64,000 nt of DNA from Paralichthys olivaceus. Taxonomy: Eukaryota; Chordata; Actinopteri; Pleuronectiformes; Paralichthyidae. The notes under the pieces were generated by a model that saw only the letters and a list, made by a program, of their open reading frames with translations, was not told the DNA's origin and searched no databases. Location of the stretch: contig NC_091094.1 of assembly GCF_024713975.1 (NCBI RefSeq), positions 15,843,001 through 15,907,000 on the forward strand, read 5' to 3'. This document shows, one piece after another, positions 24,976 to 39,675 of the stretch (positions are counted from its first letter, which is position 1; each line of letters begins with the position of its first letter). Position numbers and translations under genes: made by a program.

Positions 24976-25539
24976 ATCCCCTTTGTGTAGTATGAGTTCA
25001 AATTCTCAAAAGAATCAGTGACTCAGTGAAACATGAAAAGAAAATTGAACATGAACTAAAAGCTGCGCTCTGCCCTCCTTTAATGAAAACACAGCAAAAC
25101 TGTTATTCTCAAAGCTGCACCAGAAAAAAATGCAGAAACTCAGTGTCTGTCATTTCTATTCATGTTGAGGGCTTCATACGCCATCTACCGGACAGGACGG
25201 TAACAGCAGAGACAACATTTTGGCAATGACTGTATGTTTAGACACTGTGACTAGTACTTCAGTTGAAGTTCGACTGAGTAATAGATTTGAACTTTAATTA
25301 TTTTTCTTGAACCATTTTCTTTTACTTTAAACCGCACGCTTCATATTTATTTATTTGTTGCTTTTATTTGAAAGGGACCTTTTACAATTAAAAACATAAA
25401 TGTCCCCATCTAATGAACTGTACCACATTACAAAGATGGTTCACATCTGCAGTACCTCGGCAGGTCAGAATAAAAGACACCACAGCAACATGACACAAGG
25501 CTGTACAAAGATGAACACACAATAATTAAGATAATAAGA

Positions 25540-26085
25540 TAAGATAATCTTTAATAGTTCCAAAGTTGGGAAACGCTACAGCAGCAAGAGGGCAGTCAGG
25601 AATAAACATCAGTAAAGTCATAATTAATAGCATGCCATACTTAAACTCATGTCTGTATGTAATAAGAAAAATATCAAGTATAAAAGTGGAGTAAAAACTA
25701 ATATATACATAGTAAACAGGATATGTACAGTGAAATGAAGTGCACATTAGCCATTGAATTTCACAGACAGAAATGAATATTGCACAGTTAAAAAATGAAT
25801 CTGGGTTAAAGTGCAGAAGTCCATTTAAGGTGCGTTTTTAGGTGCGTGTGCTCTACTGGGAGCAGAGCTGGTTGTACAGTCGTACAGCTGCAGGAACGAC
25901 CTGGGACACCGCTCCTTGGTGGATCAGTCTGTCGCTGAAGGAGCTGGGTCAAGGGGGTGTCCCAGGATGGAGCTGGCCCTCTAATCAGTCTATCCAGTCC
26001 CTTCCTGTCAGCTGTTGAAATGCTGCTGCCCCAGCACACTATTCCAAAGAAGATGGCCGATTCCAGAACAGAGTCAAACTTTACT
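25540..26085 (-). mobile_element. Decayed non-LTR retrotransposon 3' end
   Basis: On the minus strand 25980-26039 reads CWGSSISTADRKGLDRLIR, and a second frame near 25858-25905 reads VVPAAVRLYNQLCSQ then stop. These match the last part of a LINE reverse-transcriptase protein, where a CWG..I...D...LD.L.R block is followed by F.PAA.RLYN. Frameshifts separate them, so it is dead. The 3' end is a tail of ATAAGATAATC-like units at about 25528-25552. The family looks CR1/Rex1-like, but I am not sure of the clade. Confidence 0.65.
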
Positions 26086-26937
26086 TATATATATAATTCA
26101 ACACATGTTCAAATTGCAGATGTTAACCTTTGAAACTACACAAATGGCTAAACTCTTTGTGATAATACATCTGATCTGCTATCACCTATGAAAACGTGGT
26201 GGTGATGTGTTTTCTCATTTTTTAATTTCTGTCATGTAACTGGTAAAAATATAAAAAATATTTTCCAATTCACTATAACATATATAAACAGGCCCTATGA
26301 CTTTGTTCTCTGTGTGAGTTAAAAGAAAAACATACCTGCTCATTTCAGGGTTTGTAGTGTCACTTTATTTTTCAGCCTAAACTATAAAGATTCATTTTGT
26401 TATTATCTTTAAAGTTTAGTTGAAATGTCTTTGGTGTTTCCCACATGTTTTGAATCTGGTGCTGTTGGTTTTAGTTTTAGTGTTGAACAAACATTTAAAA
26501 TGCTCATATTCATTGTGTTTACCTTGAAAAAAGTTATTGGAAGAGAAGGTTGGGACTGAGCCGTGACTGTGGATTATGTGATGTCCTAAATATCATCTCA
26601 CTCACGTGATTTAAAGCAAAGAGGCAAACGGCAAAAAAGTATATAACACATTACTGTGTCTGAAACAGTGTCACCACACAATGATTATTTCACTGTCTTC
26701 TGCTGTCATCTAGTGACCACAGGAAGGAAGGAGAAAAGAAATGTATTGATTTATAAAATCAGTAAAGTTTATCATGGATGCTGCAAAACCTTTAAGAAGA
26801 TTCTTGGGTTTGAAGACATTATAATTTTTTATTTTTTTTAAATGATGATGCTAATGAATCAATGACCATATAAAAATAATGTGACATTGAAATGGGTCAC
26901 TAAGAATTACAACCTGAATCTGCTGCTCTCACTCACT
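26086..26937. other. Gene-free AT-rich spacer
   Basis: No gene, RNA gene or recognised repeat is seen. One E-box CACGTG lies at 26603-26608. Confidence 0.45.
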
Positions 26938-27250
26938 TAAAGGTCCAGTGTGTAAGATTTAGGTGAAAGGGATCTATGAGATATTGAATACAAAATAATC
27001 CTAGTGATGTTCTCTCTATGTTTTCACTAATGTGTTATTATCAAATTTATCTGAATTTGTTGTTTTCTTTACCCTAGAATGGACCTTTATATTTAAATAC
27101 TTTATATTTACATCAGCAGGTCCTCTCTACAGAGGCCGCCATGTTTTTTACAGTAGTCCAGACTGGACAAACTAAAACCTTTTGAGTTTTTATGACGACT
27201 GAAGAGCAGGTTCTCTGTCATGTTTGGAAGGAGAGGGTGAGGTGTACTTG
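26938..27250 (+). repeat. Dispersed teleost repeat, 'GGTCCAGTGTGTAAGATTTA' family
   Basis: It begins TTAAAGGTCCAGTGTGTAAG and runs through AATAATCCTAGTGATGTT, CCCTAGAATGGACC, GAGGCCGCCATG and CCAGACTGGACAAACTAAA, in an order I recall from many fish genomes. The expected matching inverted end is not visible, so this copy looks truncated at its 3' side. A short inverted piece lies at about 41476-41570. Confidence 0.65.
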
Positions 27251-28200
27251 TTAAAGTCCACTTAAGCTTGCTTATGAATAAGTAAATAAATAAATGCTAG
27301 ATGTGCAGCTTACTAAACAGTGCCTGCAGGCTTTTCTTCATTCTTTCAATCATTGTATCTTGACATTTGACACCAGTCCTTTTTAGTTGTGGTCTTCTTC
27401 ATTAGTATATATTTCCTAAGGTGCCCACAGCACAAGTCGTGCTTGTTGGGGTAAATAAATGAGACACCGAATTTATGATTTTAAACCATTTTTACTAGAG
27501 TATAGAGTTTTTTTTCCAGGCAAACATTATAATTAGTGTATATCTTTAGTTGTGGACAGCTAATTGCACAACCGTAGATTAGTGCCAGTAATGGTCTGAC
27601 TTATACAAGAAGAACAAGATCCAACGTGGGGAATGTTTCCAGTCAATCTCATTATTACTGCTTATAAAAGTAATGCGTTCGCCATGAAGTTCTTAACGTT
27701 CATCTCATTAGTCTGGAGTAACTCTTACTAAACCAGTCTGATACACAAAAGGTATGATGGCAGAAGTTAGTTAGACCAATTTTGTAACTGAAAATGTATA
27801 TTTATTTCAGACATTCTATAAGAACAAATTCACAGTTGGAGGGTTGTTGTTTGTGCTTTAATAATAGAGTCTAACAGTGTCATAATCCCTAAATATCCAT
27901 ATATCTGTGTCTCTTTCCTTCAAACTGGAGCTGAAGAGTAATGCAATGCATATGTCATTTAATGTCAGTCCTGTGAGTCTTTGGTTAGCACTAGGATGAT
28001 TATGTGACCTGGAACACTGTTGACAGGGTCAGTGCCAGCAAACACACACATTAATCACACCCCTGTTCGGTAGCAGCGGTGGTACAGTCTGGCTTTCTGT
28101 CAGTGTGGTGGGAATATACCTGGACACTTCTCGAACGACCTCATTGGACCGAGGACGGGGGTGGCGAGGGATCAGGGTTAGAAGGAGATTAACCACATGG
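27251..28200. other. Spacer upstream of faim2
   Basis: No gene is supported. The last 150 bases before the TATA box are less AT-rich and include an inverted CCAAT (ATTGG) at about 28143, which fits a proximal promoter. Confidence 0.4.
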
Positions 28201-28205
28201 AGGCC

Positions 28206-28212
28206 TATAAAG
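28206..28212 (+). promoter_or_regulatory. TATA box of faim2
   Basis: CCTATAAAGC gives a TATAAAG motif 208 bases before the start codon. A transcription start about 30 bases on, near 28236, would give a 5' UTR whose first ATG is the one at 28420. That agreement supports both the promoter and the chosen start. Confidence 0.6.
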
Positions 28213-28419
28213 CTTCAGTGTAATCTGCACGCTGCAGACAGATCCAGAGCAACAACTACTCTACAAACGTTTTACTCGTAGCTCGCATCTTTTAGGATCA
28301 AACTTTGCCTATCAGATTTGGCATTTTAAACAATTATATATTACAAAACCATCAAGTATAGTGACTGCAGAGTAGTTTTATCAACACCAGAAACATAAAG
28401 GAGGAAAGAGGGAATAATC

Positions 28420-31451
<3,032 letters not shown>

Positions 31452-32640
31452 AGAACATCTACTGGTCAGCTGAACTATTTCAAACTCTCAGGCGAGCAAG
31501 GATCTGTTACTCTCATGCTAAACAAGATGTCGGGTTTATTACAGATGAATCATCATTTCCAATTGTATACATGTGTTAAAGCTGATAGGAGTGAGAGTAA
31601 TCTGTTAGTTTGCTTTTGGTTATGTAATCTCGCCTGTACAATCCTGCAGCTGGTTCTGTCCTGACATGATCCACATCATAGCTCACTACTTGTTCACTGT
31701 ACTCTGGATGAGCCTGTTAATCTGGTTTTGTGCTGGTTTAGAAGCAGCCACAGTCACAGAGTTGAGTAAGATCTGTTTCCTTGGCTGCATCTCTCTGTTT
31801 ATCTCCGTTACTAAGCCAGAAATGAAGACTCAGGAAATCTGCAATTTGAAGCTCAGCAGGATTGAGTTCATTCGAAAAAACAAGTTTTACAAGCTGCGTA
31901 GATGAGGTTCATTTTATACTTGTTTTTTATGCACAGTGTCACAGAATGTGTGTTTTAAAAGGTGTGTGTGAGAGAGAAAGACAGAGAGAAATATTTACAT
32001 CTAACTTCCAGACGTAAAGCCAACAAAATCCAACTACAAAGGGAAAATGTGTTTATTTCAGCATACAGTAGTTCTAGTCATTAAAGCTAGGGTTGGCAAT
32101 CCTGGAAAAGCCAGCAAGCGCAGGCTACAATTTGAAAATATGAAACCGATATATCCCACCCCCTTCCATCGGCCCTCTCGTCAAAGCTACGCCCCCAAAA
32201 CGCATGAACTGCCAGAAGCCTGACTATCATCTCTGCTTCAGCGGTGCATGTCTCTCCAGACAGACAGGTTCACCAGCTGAATTATTTCATTTGGTTCACA
32301 TTAAATGATTGGTCGTGTTTATTTCTTAATCTAAAACCGTTCCGCTTTTTGCCCCTGGCAAGTTTATGTATTGATGACCATGATCGGATTTCAACAAATA
32401 AAAAAGTGTTTCAGAAAACATTACCAACCCAACCTTTAATGATCAGCTGCAATTCTTCCTTGATGTAACTGTGGCCTTAGGGATGTGTTAGAAATTAATT
32501 TCACAATAACAAGCTGATAATCAGAGTTGAAATATTAGAAAATGTTTTCCTGTGTAGTGAATTTATCTGGACATATGATAATATTTTTATAAGGACAATG
32601 AGCTGTGAACACTTAATTCTATCATTATTAAAATAAAACT
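31452..32640 (+). terminator. 3' UTR and candidate poly(A) signal of faim2
   Basis: An AATAAA lies at 32632-32637, about 1.2 kb after the stop codon. The MITE copy at 32080-32440 would then be part of the UTR. Earlier signals cannot be excluded. The open frame at 31666-31905 after the stop has no Lifeguard similarity, and I leave it as UTR. Confidence 0.4.
32080..32440 (+). mobile_element. MITE-like element with terminal inverted repeats, copy 2
   Basis: The left end ATTAAAGCTAGGGTTGGCAA and the reverse complement of the right end, ATTAAAGGTTGGGTTGGTAA, pair with a few mismatches. It is 361 bp and has no coding capacity. Its mate is at 5331-5782. It lies just downstream of the faim2 stop codon. 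Confidence 0.7.
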
Positions 32641-32759
32641 GATTCATGAACAGCTGTGTCTCTGGCCTGCATCTGAAGGATGATGATCACTGTTGTTCTG
32701 TATTGTGACATTTAAACTTCTGAGCAGCTCTGTACCAAGTCTTCACAGAATAACATTAA

Positions 32760-33130
32760 GTGTTAGGGTACAGATGGGAAGCCACAGGCAGATTTTTGTT
32801 TATTGCATCACAACAAGAATGTCCTGGCTTTGACTCCACCCATCTCTTCACGCCTCTCAGTGGAGTTTGTATTTTTCCTCGCAGTCTGGATATCACGTTC
32901 TCCACAAAGGCCAAAAACATGTTTCTTGAGGTCGTGGTGACCCTGGCCTTCGACCAGGAAATTCTCATCAGGACATGTTCGAATCTAAGCGAACATTTGT
33001 GCCATATATGAAGAAATTTCCTCAATCCCATCTTGAAATATTGCATTCAAGAGGCCAAGAATATGACTCTTGGAGTCACAGTGACCTTGAAATTTCACCT
33101 TTAACCAACAAACTAATCCATGAGTCCATG
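32760..33130 (+). repeat. Dispersed repeat, 'GTCACAGTGACCTTGA' family, copy 1
   Basis: The phrases GAGGTCGTGGTGACCCTGG, TTCGACCAGGAAATTCTCAT, TTTGTGCCATATATGAAGAA and GAGTCACAGTGACCTTGA occur in an order I recall from a common fish repeat that repeats itself internally. A shorter piece lies at about 38683-38790. It sits between the 3' ends of faim2 and rbms2. Confidence 0.55.
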
Positions 33131-35204
33131 TGAGTATTTATGCCAATGTATTTATGTCATAGGCTCTGTGGTTATTTCACCCGTCCATTCCTTTTTTGTT
33201 TTGTTGTCATCAGGATCACACGAAAGTGTAAAGGTGATGAAAAACACACTTCACCCGAGCATTGAAACAAGACTTTTATTAAAAAAAAGAAAGAAAAAAA
33301 ACAGACATATTCAAATTCAAAGAGAAAACCAAGAAAGAAGAAAAATCTTATCTCAATCAATAAAAAAACACAAGTTACAGACAATTTTAGCAACTCTGGC
33401 ACAGGAAGACAAAAGAAGCCAAGTGGCTTTGCCAAATAACCAAATATCAAAACCTCTTTCCTCTAACAAAACTGTACAAAATGAGTTCTTGTATAAATAA
33501 GAAAACTGTTCACAAGCAGGAAGTGGGACGAGCCTGTCGCATTTTCAAAACGTCGGCGATTCACACAAAACTGGTTCATACAGTGTTGAGCAACAAGACA
33601 CGTTTTTGGTATTTCCTGTTCAGAAAAATACTAATTCAACTGACCAATAGCATGATAATAATGAACTTCTTCTACATATCAGTATGATGAAGGTATTATG
33701 TAAAGTAGAAAAAAGGGTCACTAGTATCAACTAAATCAAAATGGAAGTAGACATTTTGAAAATCCAGACGTGGCAACATCTAACCACCTGCTTGGAAATC
33801 CTGTTTTAGCAGCAAAACATTTTGAAGCTATGAAATAAGCCGTCAAATCTACAACAAAAAAAATCATTTAAAATTGGTGTGGACCAAGAATAAGTGCAAG
33901 GAGATCTTCCTTTTCAAATATCTCGTACTGTCTATACAGTACACCACAGATCATAGTGTCACTACAATCTACATGTAACTTAAGGTTCATTTTCATGATG
34001 CTAACTCTTTTTGGAGCATCGTGGTTTCCTTTTGTTTAGAAGTTTGTAAAAAAATAAAATAAAATAAAATAAATAAACACTGTATTGTAACAAGTGGTCA
34101 TTTCATAGTTCCAAAATCCTGTTTTTGTATTAAAAGTGATGGCTAATACATGGAATATAATTTCTCTGAACATATAAACAATATCCATGACATTTTCCTT
34201 CATGGTGCACTGAATCTGAAATCTTGCTCGTCACTGTGTTATCTGGACAGGTTTTTAAATGATAAAAAAAAAATCAAGACAACACACAAAAAGAATCAAA
34301 CAGAATGGTGTCAAGAGAAAAAACAGACTATATACAAAATGAGCTCTCGTGTCAGAAATCTCTTATAAAAGCTGCGCTCTGTAGAAGTTCATAGTGAGTC
34401 TGTTTACATGCACTGCAACATTAACATGTGCTGAGGGCAACTCATGATTCTATTAATCCATGTAAACAAAACCAGATCATTTATTGAGTCGTTCATTTTG
34501 AACACTAGATGAAAGATTTTGATACGCCGTCATAATGTGAACTAGAGACCATCACAGCAGCTGAGCGGTGTTCCACGCCATGAACGCTCACTAATTTCTA
34601 CTAAATGATCAACAGCCGCCACAAGATGGCTGGCATTGTTTTCACCTTGTGTGTGTGTGTGCACTTGTGTGTCAACACCTACTGTAGCTGGAACTACCAC
34701 GGAGGTTGTTTTACGTGGTGTAAATACGTTTGTTCTTCTGTCTGTGGACAAATTTTCTCACAACCTCCCAGGTTTCAAATTGAGATCGAAATCAAAATCT
34801 GTCCATAGTGAGACAGACGTTTAAACAACTACCAAAATACTAACTACGGTGACTGAAATAAAATAAAGCGAAACATCTTTTTCAATTTGACAACACGAAC
34901 AGGCACAAACATGCATCAAAACGACTTCTTGAAAACTGGTTATTTCTGGTGTATTTTCACATTACACCAAAGGCTTCAGATATTATTGCAGATATATGCT
35001 TCTAACGTAGTCTTTTGCTAATTACATTAATTTTACAACACCACTGATGAGGACGTACTTGAACAACAAATACATCCCAGCCAGATTCATTTCATTTCAT
35101 TTCACTTCCATTTTCCTCCAGCTCCTTTAGCTTGTGTCTCTATTTTGTTGTGTTGTGAGTCTTTGCTGCACGTGTTGTCAAATGAATGGAGATGTTTTCT
35201 TAGA

Positions 35205-35355
35205 TGGCAGTTCCTGCTACAGTATTTGGAAAGGACTGGATTTATGTAGTGCTTTTCTAGTGTCATACACTGGAGGAGCCAGGGATCGAACCACCAACCA
35301 GATGGTTAGTGGACGACCCGCTTTCCCTCCTGAGCCACAGCTGGCCCCTACAGTG
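35205..35355 (+). repeat. Dispersed repeat with tRNA-like B-box wording
   Basis: GGAGCCAGGGATCGAACCAC followed by TGGTTAGTGGACGACCCGC and CCTCCTGAGCCACAGCTGG is an order I recall from a very common fish repeat. GATCGAACC resembles the reverse of a tRNA B-box, but no tRNA fold is present. Confidence 0.5.
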
Positions 35356-38090
35356 GATGTCTCCAGGACCACCACGATGACAGACCCACACAGACTCACA
35401 TGATGAAAACAAAACAGAAATAAAAAATCACATGTCATATTGAGTGCATGTAAACACTCTTTCTGCAATCTTTCTCTTTCTGAATCCATCAGAAGTGAAA
35501 AAATGCATTTTATCCAGCGGCAGACGACAGACTGGTCGCCTGCGGATGAGAGCGGTTCATCTGTGGCTAAAAGAAGGGAGCTAAAAGAAGTGTGGCTACA
35601 ACATCTTTGGTTGCAGAGGTGAACAACAGAGAAACACACAGCAAAAAGATGAGGTGTGAAAAAACAATACAAAGACAGATACAGAATCATCAAACTGTGT
35701 GCCTCGAGAAAGACGCTATCACACTGTGTCTCTTCAGCGGATTCACATATGAACGGTTGAAGAGCGGGAATCAAAAAGCTTGAAATCCTACTGCCAACTC
35801 GACTGACATGACTTGGTGGCATTCAAACAGGCCTGTTGCCATTTAGTATATACAACTTAGTGTCAATCCTATGAAAGATCAGGCAGTTGATCCAGAGAAA
35901 CAACATTAAGGCTTAGCTAAAAACAGTTTTTGCAGAATTTTGGATCACTCACAAATTCATTTATACTCGCCATCTCACTAAAGGCTGTAAGAATCATCTT
36001 TAATGGCACTTCCATGGTCTAGTGAGCAGTCCTTGGTAAAACCATTATTTCTATTATCTACATATCTACAGTTTTGATGTCTGTATAAATTAAAGTTCAA
36101 CATATTTGGATGTACTGAATGTGGTGACATGAGCTTCACTCAAAATGCAGATCGAAACATACCTGGGCTTGTTTTGCACAAAGCCTTTCAGAGCCACAGA
36201 CGCTGATGTAGCATTGGTATGAGTCTTGAGGATCAGCGCTACATAAAGTCATAGTTTGGTTCAGCTCTTTACAAACAGGCCTGACAGTATCAGGACAGAC
36301 GACACGAGGATGGAAACGGAAAACTCAAGCGTAAAACAAAAACCTGATGTGCACAAGAAAACAGCATCGTCCTCTACGCTGAGACAAGCTAACATCTACT
36401 CTCTAGGGGAAACTAAAATCTATAGCTAAAATTGTATATACTTCAAAGATAAAGTCATCAAAAAATTAAGGCAAATTAGCACAAAGGTTTTCAAGTGACA
36501 GACGAGAAAATAAAAAAACAGGAAACATTTAACTTTCTACAAACTAAAAATAAATCACTGACAGAGAATCAAACTCAGGTGACGACAGCAGCATTGAAAA
36601 AAAAAAAGACTTGCAACTCCCTTATCTTTCAGACAAATTATTCTCAGGGATCTTGTTAGTCTGCTATTTGATTTAAATTTGAATTTAGTAACTGCATTGT
36701 TCTTTGAACACATAATGTTTCAGAAATCTTCAAGAGGAATTCCAGTATTTTTCAACCAGGGCCCTAAGTTTTTAAAAGTTTGTGTGATAATGAATGATAC
36801 ATGCAAAAACCTGCCATGACACAGGGACAGTGGCTACAGTGGAATCTTGAGGGAGAGGTTGATGTTGCCAGACTCTTAGCAAAGACCCAGAAAACATTTT
36901 GAGTCTTTTATAGGTGAAAAAAAAACACTTATAGTGGCTATTTCATGGACTGTCGCAGTTGCCCCATAGAATCACATTGTAGCCTCTGCCGGACATTTCA
37001 ATTATTCACACACCCATGTTTATAAATGTAGGACCCAGTTGAAAAATACCATAATTCCCCTTTAACTACTCGGGTCTAAAGCATGTTCACTTCATCCCTT
37101 CCACACAGGATGAATGGGATGATACCTGAAGGTTCGCCGCAACAAAACCGCTTAAAACCACTTCCCACGGGCTCGGCTGTAATATGGAGCTACATTAAAA
37201 TAAAGCAGGACGACTATTAGAATGAACAGGTGTCTTTTGATGGAGAATGTTGATGGTGCAAGAAGTTTAAATTGAAATAAATTCATCCAACCATCAGACA
37301 TTATTATAATTTTTATGAGCCAAATATTAGAGCTCACCAGTAAAGTCTGTCATTTTGTCTTAAGCGACTGCAGTATTAAATAACTTCATTTCTATAAATG
37401 TCTTTCCATGATCTAAAAACCCTAAAAAATTGAACTATAGTTCAAATATAAATAGAATTGATTGATTGTCTTTTGTTCACTTATGAAAGAATGGTTGAAT
37501 TCTTTTTCAGGAATTAATTCGACTAAACTATAAACAGTTAATGTTCATTATCATCTGTGCGTGAATAGAAATTTCTGCAGCAGTTACAGGAAGAAGTAGC
37601 TTTAAACGGTTTGCCTCCCGCGGTTTGACGATGACTCGACACACCAGACCAGCACAAAGTGTTTGTAAGAGTTTAAATCTGTACAAATCGCCCTGTCCCT
37701 CCCTCACGCTGCTGCAAATAGAATGTCAAACAGACATCAGGAAACAAAAATAAAAGTTTGCATATTTTACAAAAAAATAAAAGACACATTGTGTTTCAAC
37801 TCTTCCTTGAATCACTCTGAAACATACAGAATGCTTTTTTAAAAAATAAGAATTTGTTATATTACGTGCACAAAAATAATGCTCTGTGTCTTTTCCTCCT
37901 CTCTAAAGTTTTTTTTGGGTGTTTTTTTTCTTTAAACTTCTTGTTATGTTCCTTTGTCAGTTATCAAAATAGATCTAAGCTTCTCTGAAGAAGATTCCCA
38001 CCTTTGGTTGATCAACTCTTGAGGACGTGAGCAGAAAAGTCCAATGAAGTAAGTGTTGTGTTTTTTCTAAAAAAAAAAAAAAAAAATACA

Positions 38091-38128
<38 letters not shown>
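38091..38128 (+). repeat. (CA)n microsatellite after an A tract
   Basis: An A-rich run at about 38069-38086 is followed by about 18 CA units. Further CA-rich sequence runs to about 38210. It lies in the presumed 3' UTR of rbms2. Confidence 0.85.
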
Positions 38129-38682
38129 ACACAAACACACACCCATAGCACACACAGACAGTGTGTGACACACACACACTCATAGCAAACACACACACAT
38201 ACACGCACACATGTTCCTTTTGTTATCCATGTTCAAGTCCAGGTTCTTGGTGATGGTATGGAGCACAGATCTCTTCCAGCTGAATCCTATTTGGTTGGAT
38301 TCATGTTGTGCCCTCGACCCCACCCTGCTGGAGAACACACAACACAGTATGGATGTGCTGCCAAAACACAGCGCTTTTAGAAAAACAATGTATCCGATGT
38401 AATCAGGCTACAGCTATGAATCTGATACACACACACCGGAGCACACTAAGCCATGAATATGTTGTAACCAGGAGCAATAACACCCTGCACAAGCACTGTA
38501 TACATTATAGACTATAATCACTATATAGTCTCCTGTATATTTGTCATGCCACAGTTTCATAATACACATTTTTTACACAACACAAAGGTTCTCTGACGTA
38601 GTGTTTTGTGCAGTTGCTTCATGCTGTGAGCAGCTCTCTTCGCCCAACTGTCGCAGTCTCTCACAAACACACAACAAAAGTT

Positions 38683-38790
38683 AATGACCTTGAGATACAA
38701 TCCCAAGAGATATTCCTTCCAAGTTTGGTAAAAATCTGTTCATGCATATTTGAGTTATTTTGTATATACACACAGACGGGGGGTCAAAAG
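38683..38790 (+). repeat. Dispersed repeat, 'GTCACAGTGACCTTGA' family, copy 2 (fragment)
   Basis: ATGACCTTGAGATACAATCC, CCAAGTTTGGTAAAAATCTG and TTGAGTTATTTTGTATATAC correspond to the tail of the family seen at 32760-33130. Only the tail is present. Confidence 0.45.
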
Positions 38791-39675
38791 ACAAAATTAC
38801 CTTAAAGGTTTAAAGGTACCTTTAAAACAACAAATCTGCTTCACAATAAACAAGTTAACGCAAGTTTGAGTCTTTAAGACTCAAAGTTTGATCAGATATT
38901 CACTACACAACAATGCTTCCATGTTGTGGCAGCAAAAATGTACAGAAAATATTAACATTACCTCTAAATTAAATCATGATTGATATGCATGTTCATCTTA
39001 TAGCTGCATGAACTGATTGGCCACTTGAGAGCAGAGGAACAGCTGAAAAGACAACGCTGACATAAAAACCCCATAAAATATCATTGTGCCTCATAGCAAA
39101 CACTGACCACTGTACACATTCTACAGACACAGAGCAACAGTTGTGCTCTTATGTTTTTGTTTAGGTTTATCTGAGTATTGTCATTAAAGACAACTACCTG
39201 CTGCTGTTGCTTCTGGAAGCAAGTAGAGCTAACTTTGCGGGCTGAAAACTCAAGACAATGAGCTGAAATGACACTAATTTCATTTAATTTTGATTTAAAT
39301 TCTGGGGTTCCATCACTACAAGCCACCTCTTTCACATAACACTCAGTCATTTGATCTACTAATGAGAATATTTACTGGTGTGGTTTCCTATTTCTCATCT
39401 TTTCAAGTTTTCAAGTTTTCCTTATTTGATTATGCATCAAAACAGCTTTGCAGTGGTTGGACAGCACATTTATAAATATGGTCCTTCTAGTCATACTACA
39501 TTTCTAACAATCAGTTTATGAGAATTTCTCCCAATCAGAATACAAAGGGTACTGATTTGTTTCATGCGTGGAGCAGCAGAGTCTGAAACACAGACATCCT
39601 CTGACAGGACAGTCTGCCACAGTTTGTGTAATATGACAAACACCTGCAGGTCAATGTCACCGTCCTACCTTAGCT

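Larger units (their letters stand above)
33255..39675 (-). other. Probable long 3' UTR (or 3' UTR plus intron) of rbms2
   Basis: On the minus strand a clear AATAAA lies at 33280-33275, followed by a pyrimidine-rich stretch. No gene is visible between it and the rbms2 stop codon 6.4 kb upstream. The interval is AT-rich and has few repeats compared with the flanking spacer. Bases 39668-39669, seven bases after the stop, form a fair splice donor (AAG|GTAGGA), so part of this region may be a 3' UTR intron. The true end could also be at an earlier signal. Confidence 0.4.

Noticed and set aside
31666-31905. A 79-codon frame with hydrophobic stretches after the faim2 stop
   Set aside because: It follows a clean stop at the usual Lifeguard C-terminus and has no family match; probably 3' UTR.
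33120-33500. A Lys/Gln-rich frame between faim2 and rbms2
   Set aside because: It begins in a dispersed repeat and runs through A-rich DNA on the strand opposite rbms2.
35217-35822. A 201-codon minus-strand frame in the presumed rbms2 3' UTR
   Set aside because: It overlaps a dispersed repeat, and its residues resemble no family I know; possible but unsupported.
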